Shown: positions 13,285 to 13,285 of the stretch, piece after piece | Layout of the letters: each line of letters begins with the position of its first letter | How positions within the stretch are numbered: position 1 is the first letter of the stretch | Assembly (NCBI GenBank): GCA_964390955.1 | Contig: CAYMKE010000072.1 | Coordinates: forward strand, 1 to 13,285 | Length of the DNA: 13,285 nucleotides | Direction: 5' to 3' | Source: CAYMKE01 sp964390955 | GTDB taxonomy: Bacteria; Bacteroidota; Bacteroidia; Bacteroidales; JBBRXJ01 | Translations under genes and position numbers: made by a program | The notes under the pieces: model-generated | Databases searched by the model: none | Seen by the model: only the letters and a program-made list of their open reading frames with translations | Told to the model about the DNA's origin: nothing

Positions 13285-13285
13285 C

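Overview
The window looks like an ordinary chromosomal segment of a Bacteroidota bacterium, probably Bacteroidales or Marinilabiliales, although I cannot fix the order. The evidence is AT-rich DNA, close resemblance to Bacteroidota FtsY, RimO and ClpC as I recall them, a TPR/coiled-coil/SpoIIE-phosphatase architecture common in that phylum, and one candidate promoter of the Bacteroidota -33/-7 type. Six large genes fill most of the window. I see no rRNA, tRNA, CRISPR array, insertion sequence or phage gene.

Layout. Bases 1-50 are probably the 3' end of an unidentified + strand gene, closed by a strong intrinsic terminator (77-119). ftsY (SRP receptor) follows almost at once. Its conserved N-terminus appears to extend upstream of the first ATG, into a stretch with no ATG, GTG or TTG. 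rimO (ribosomal protein S12 methylthiotransferase) follows after a 210-bp spacer that ends in a 16-bp tandem repeat touching the start codon. Then come three minus-strand genes. Read in transcription order, gyrA (10466-7914) is followed by a two-gene unit: a TonB-dependent outer-membrane receptor (7725-5344) and, 9 nt later, a membrane-anchored TPR/coiled-coil/PP2C-type SpoIIE phosphatase (5334-2770). clpC (10747-13284, +) is divergent from gyrA across a 280-bp, very AT-rich regulatory region.

How the genes relate. ftsY, rimO, gyrA and clpC are housekeeping functions: membrane targeting, ribosome modification, DNA supercoiling and proteolysis. The receptor/phosphatase pair is the accessory part. 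Its topology suggests an envelope-spanning signalling unit: an outer-membrane receptor, a periplasmic TPR sensor on a long charged helix, one membrane span, and a cytoplasmic Ser/Thr phosphatase. No substrate, anti-sigma factor or kinase partner is encoded in the window.

Most notable points: the missing canonical start codon of ftsY; the receptor-phosphatase operon; a leucine in GyrA at the main quinolone-resistance position; and the tandem repeat abutting rimO. I found no clearly new multi-gene system. The receptor/phosphatase pair is the closest candidate.
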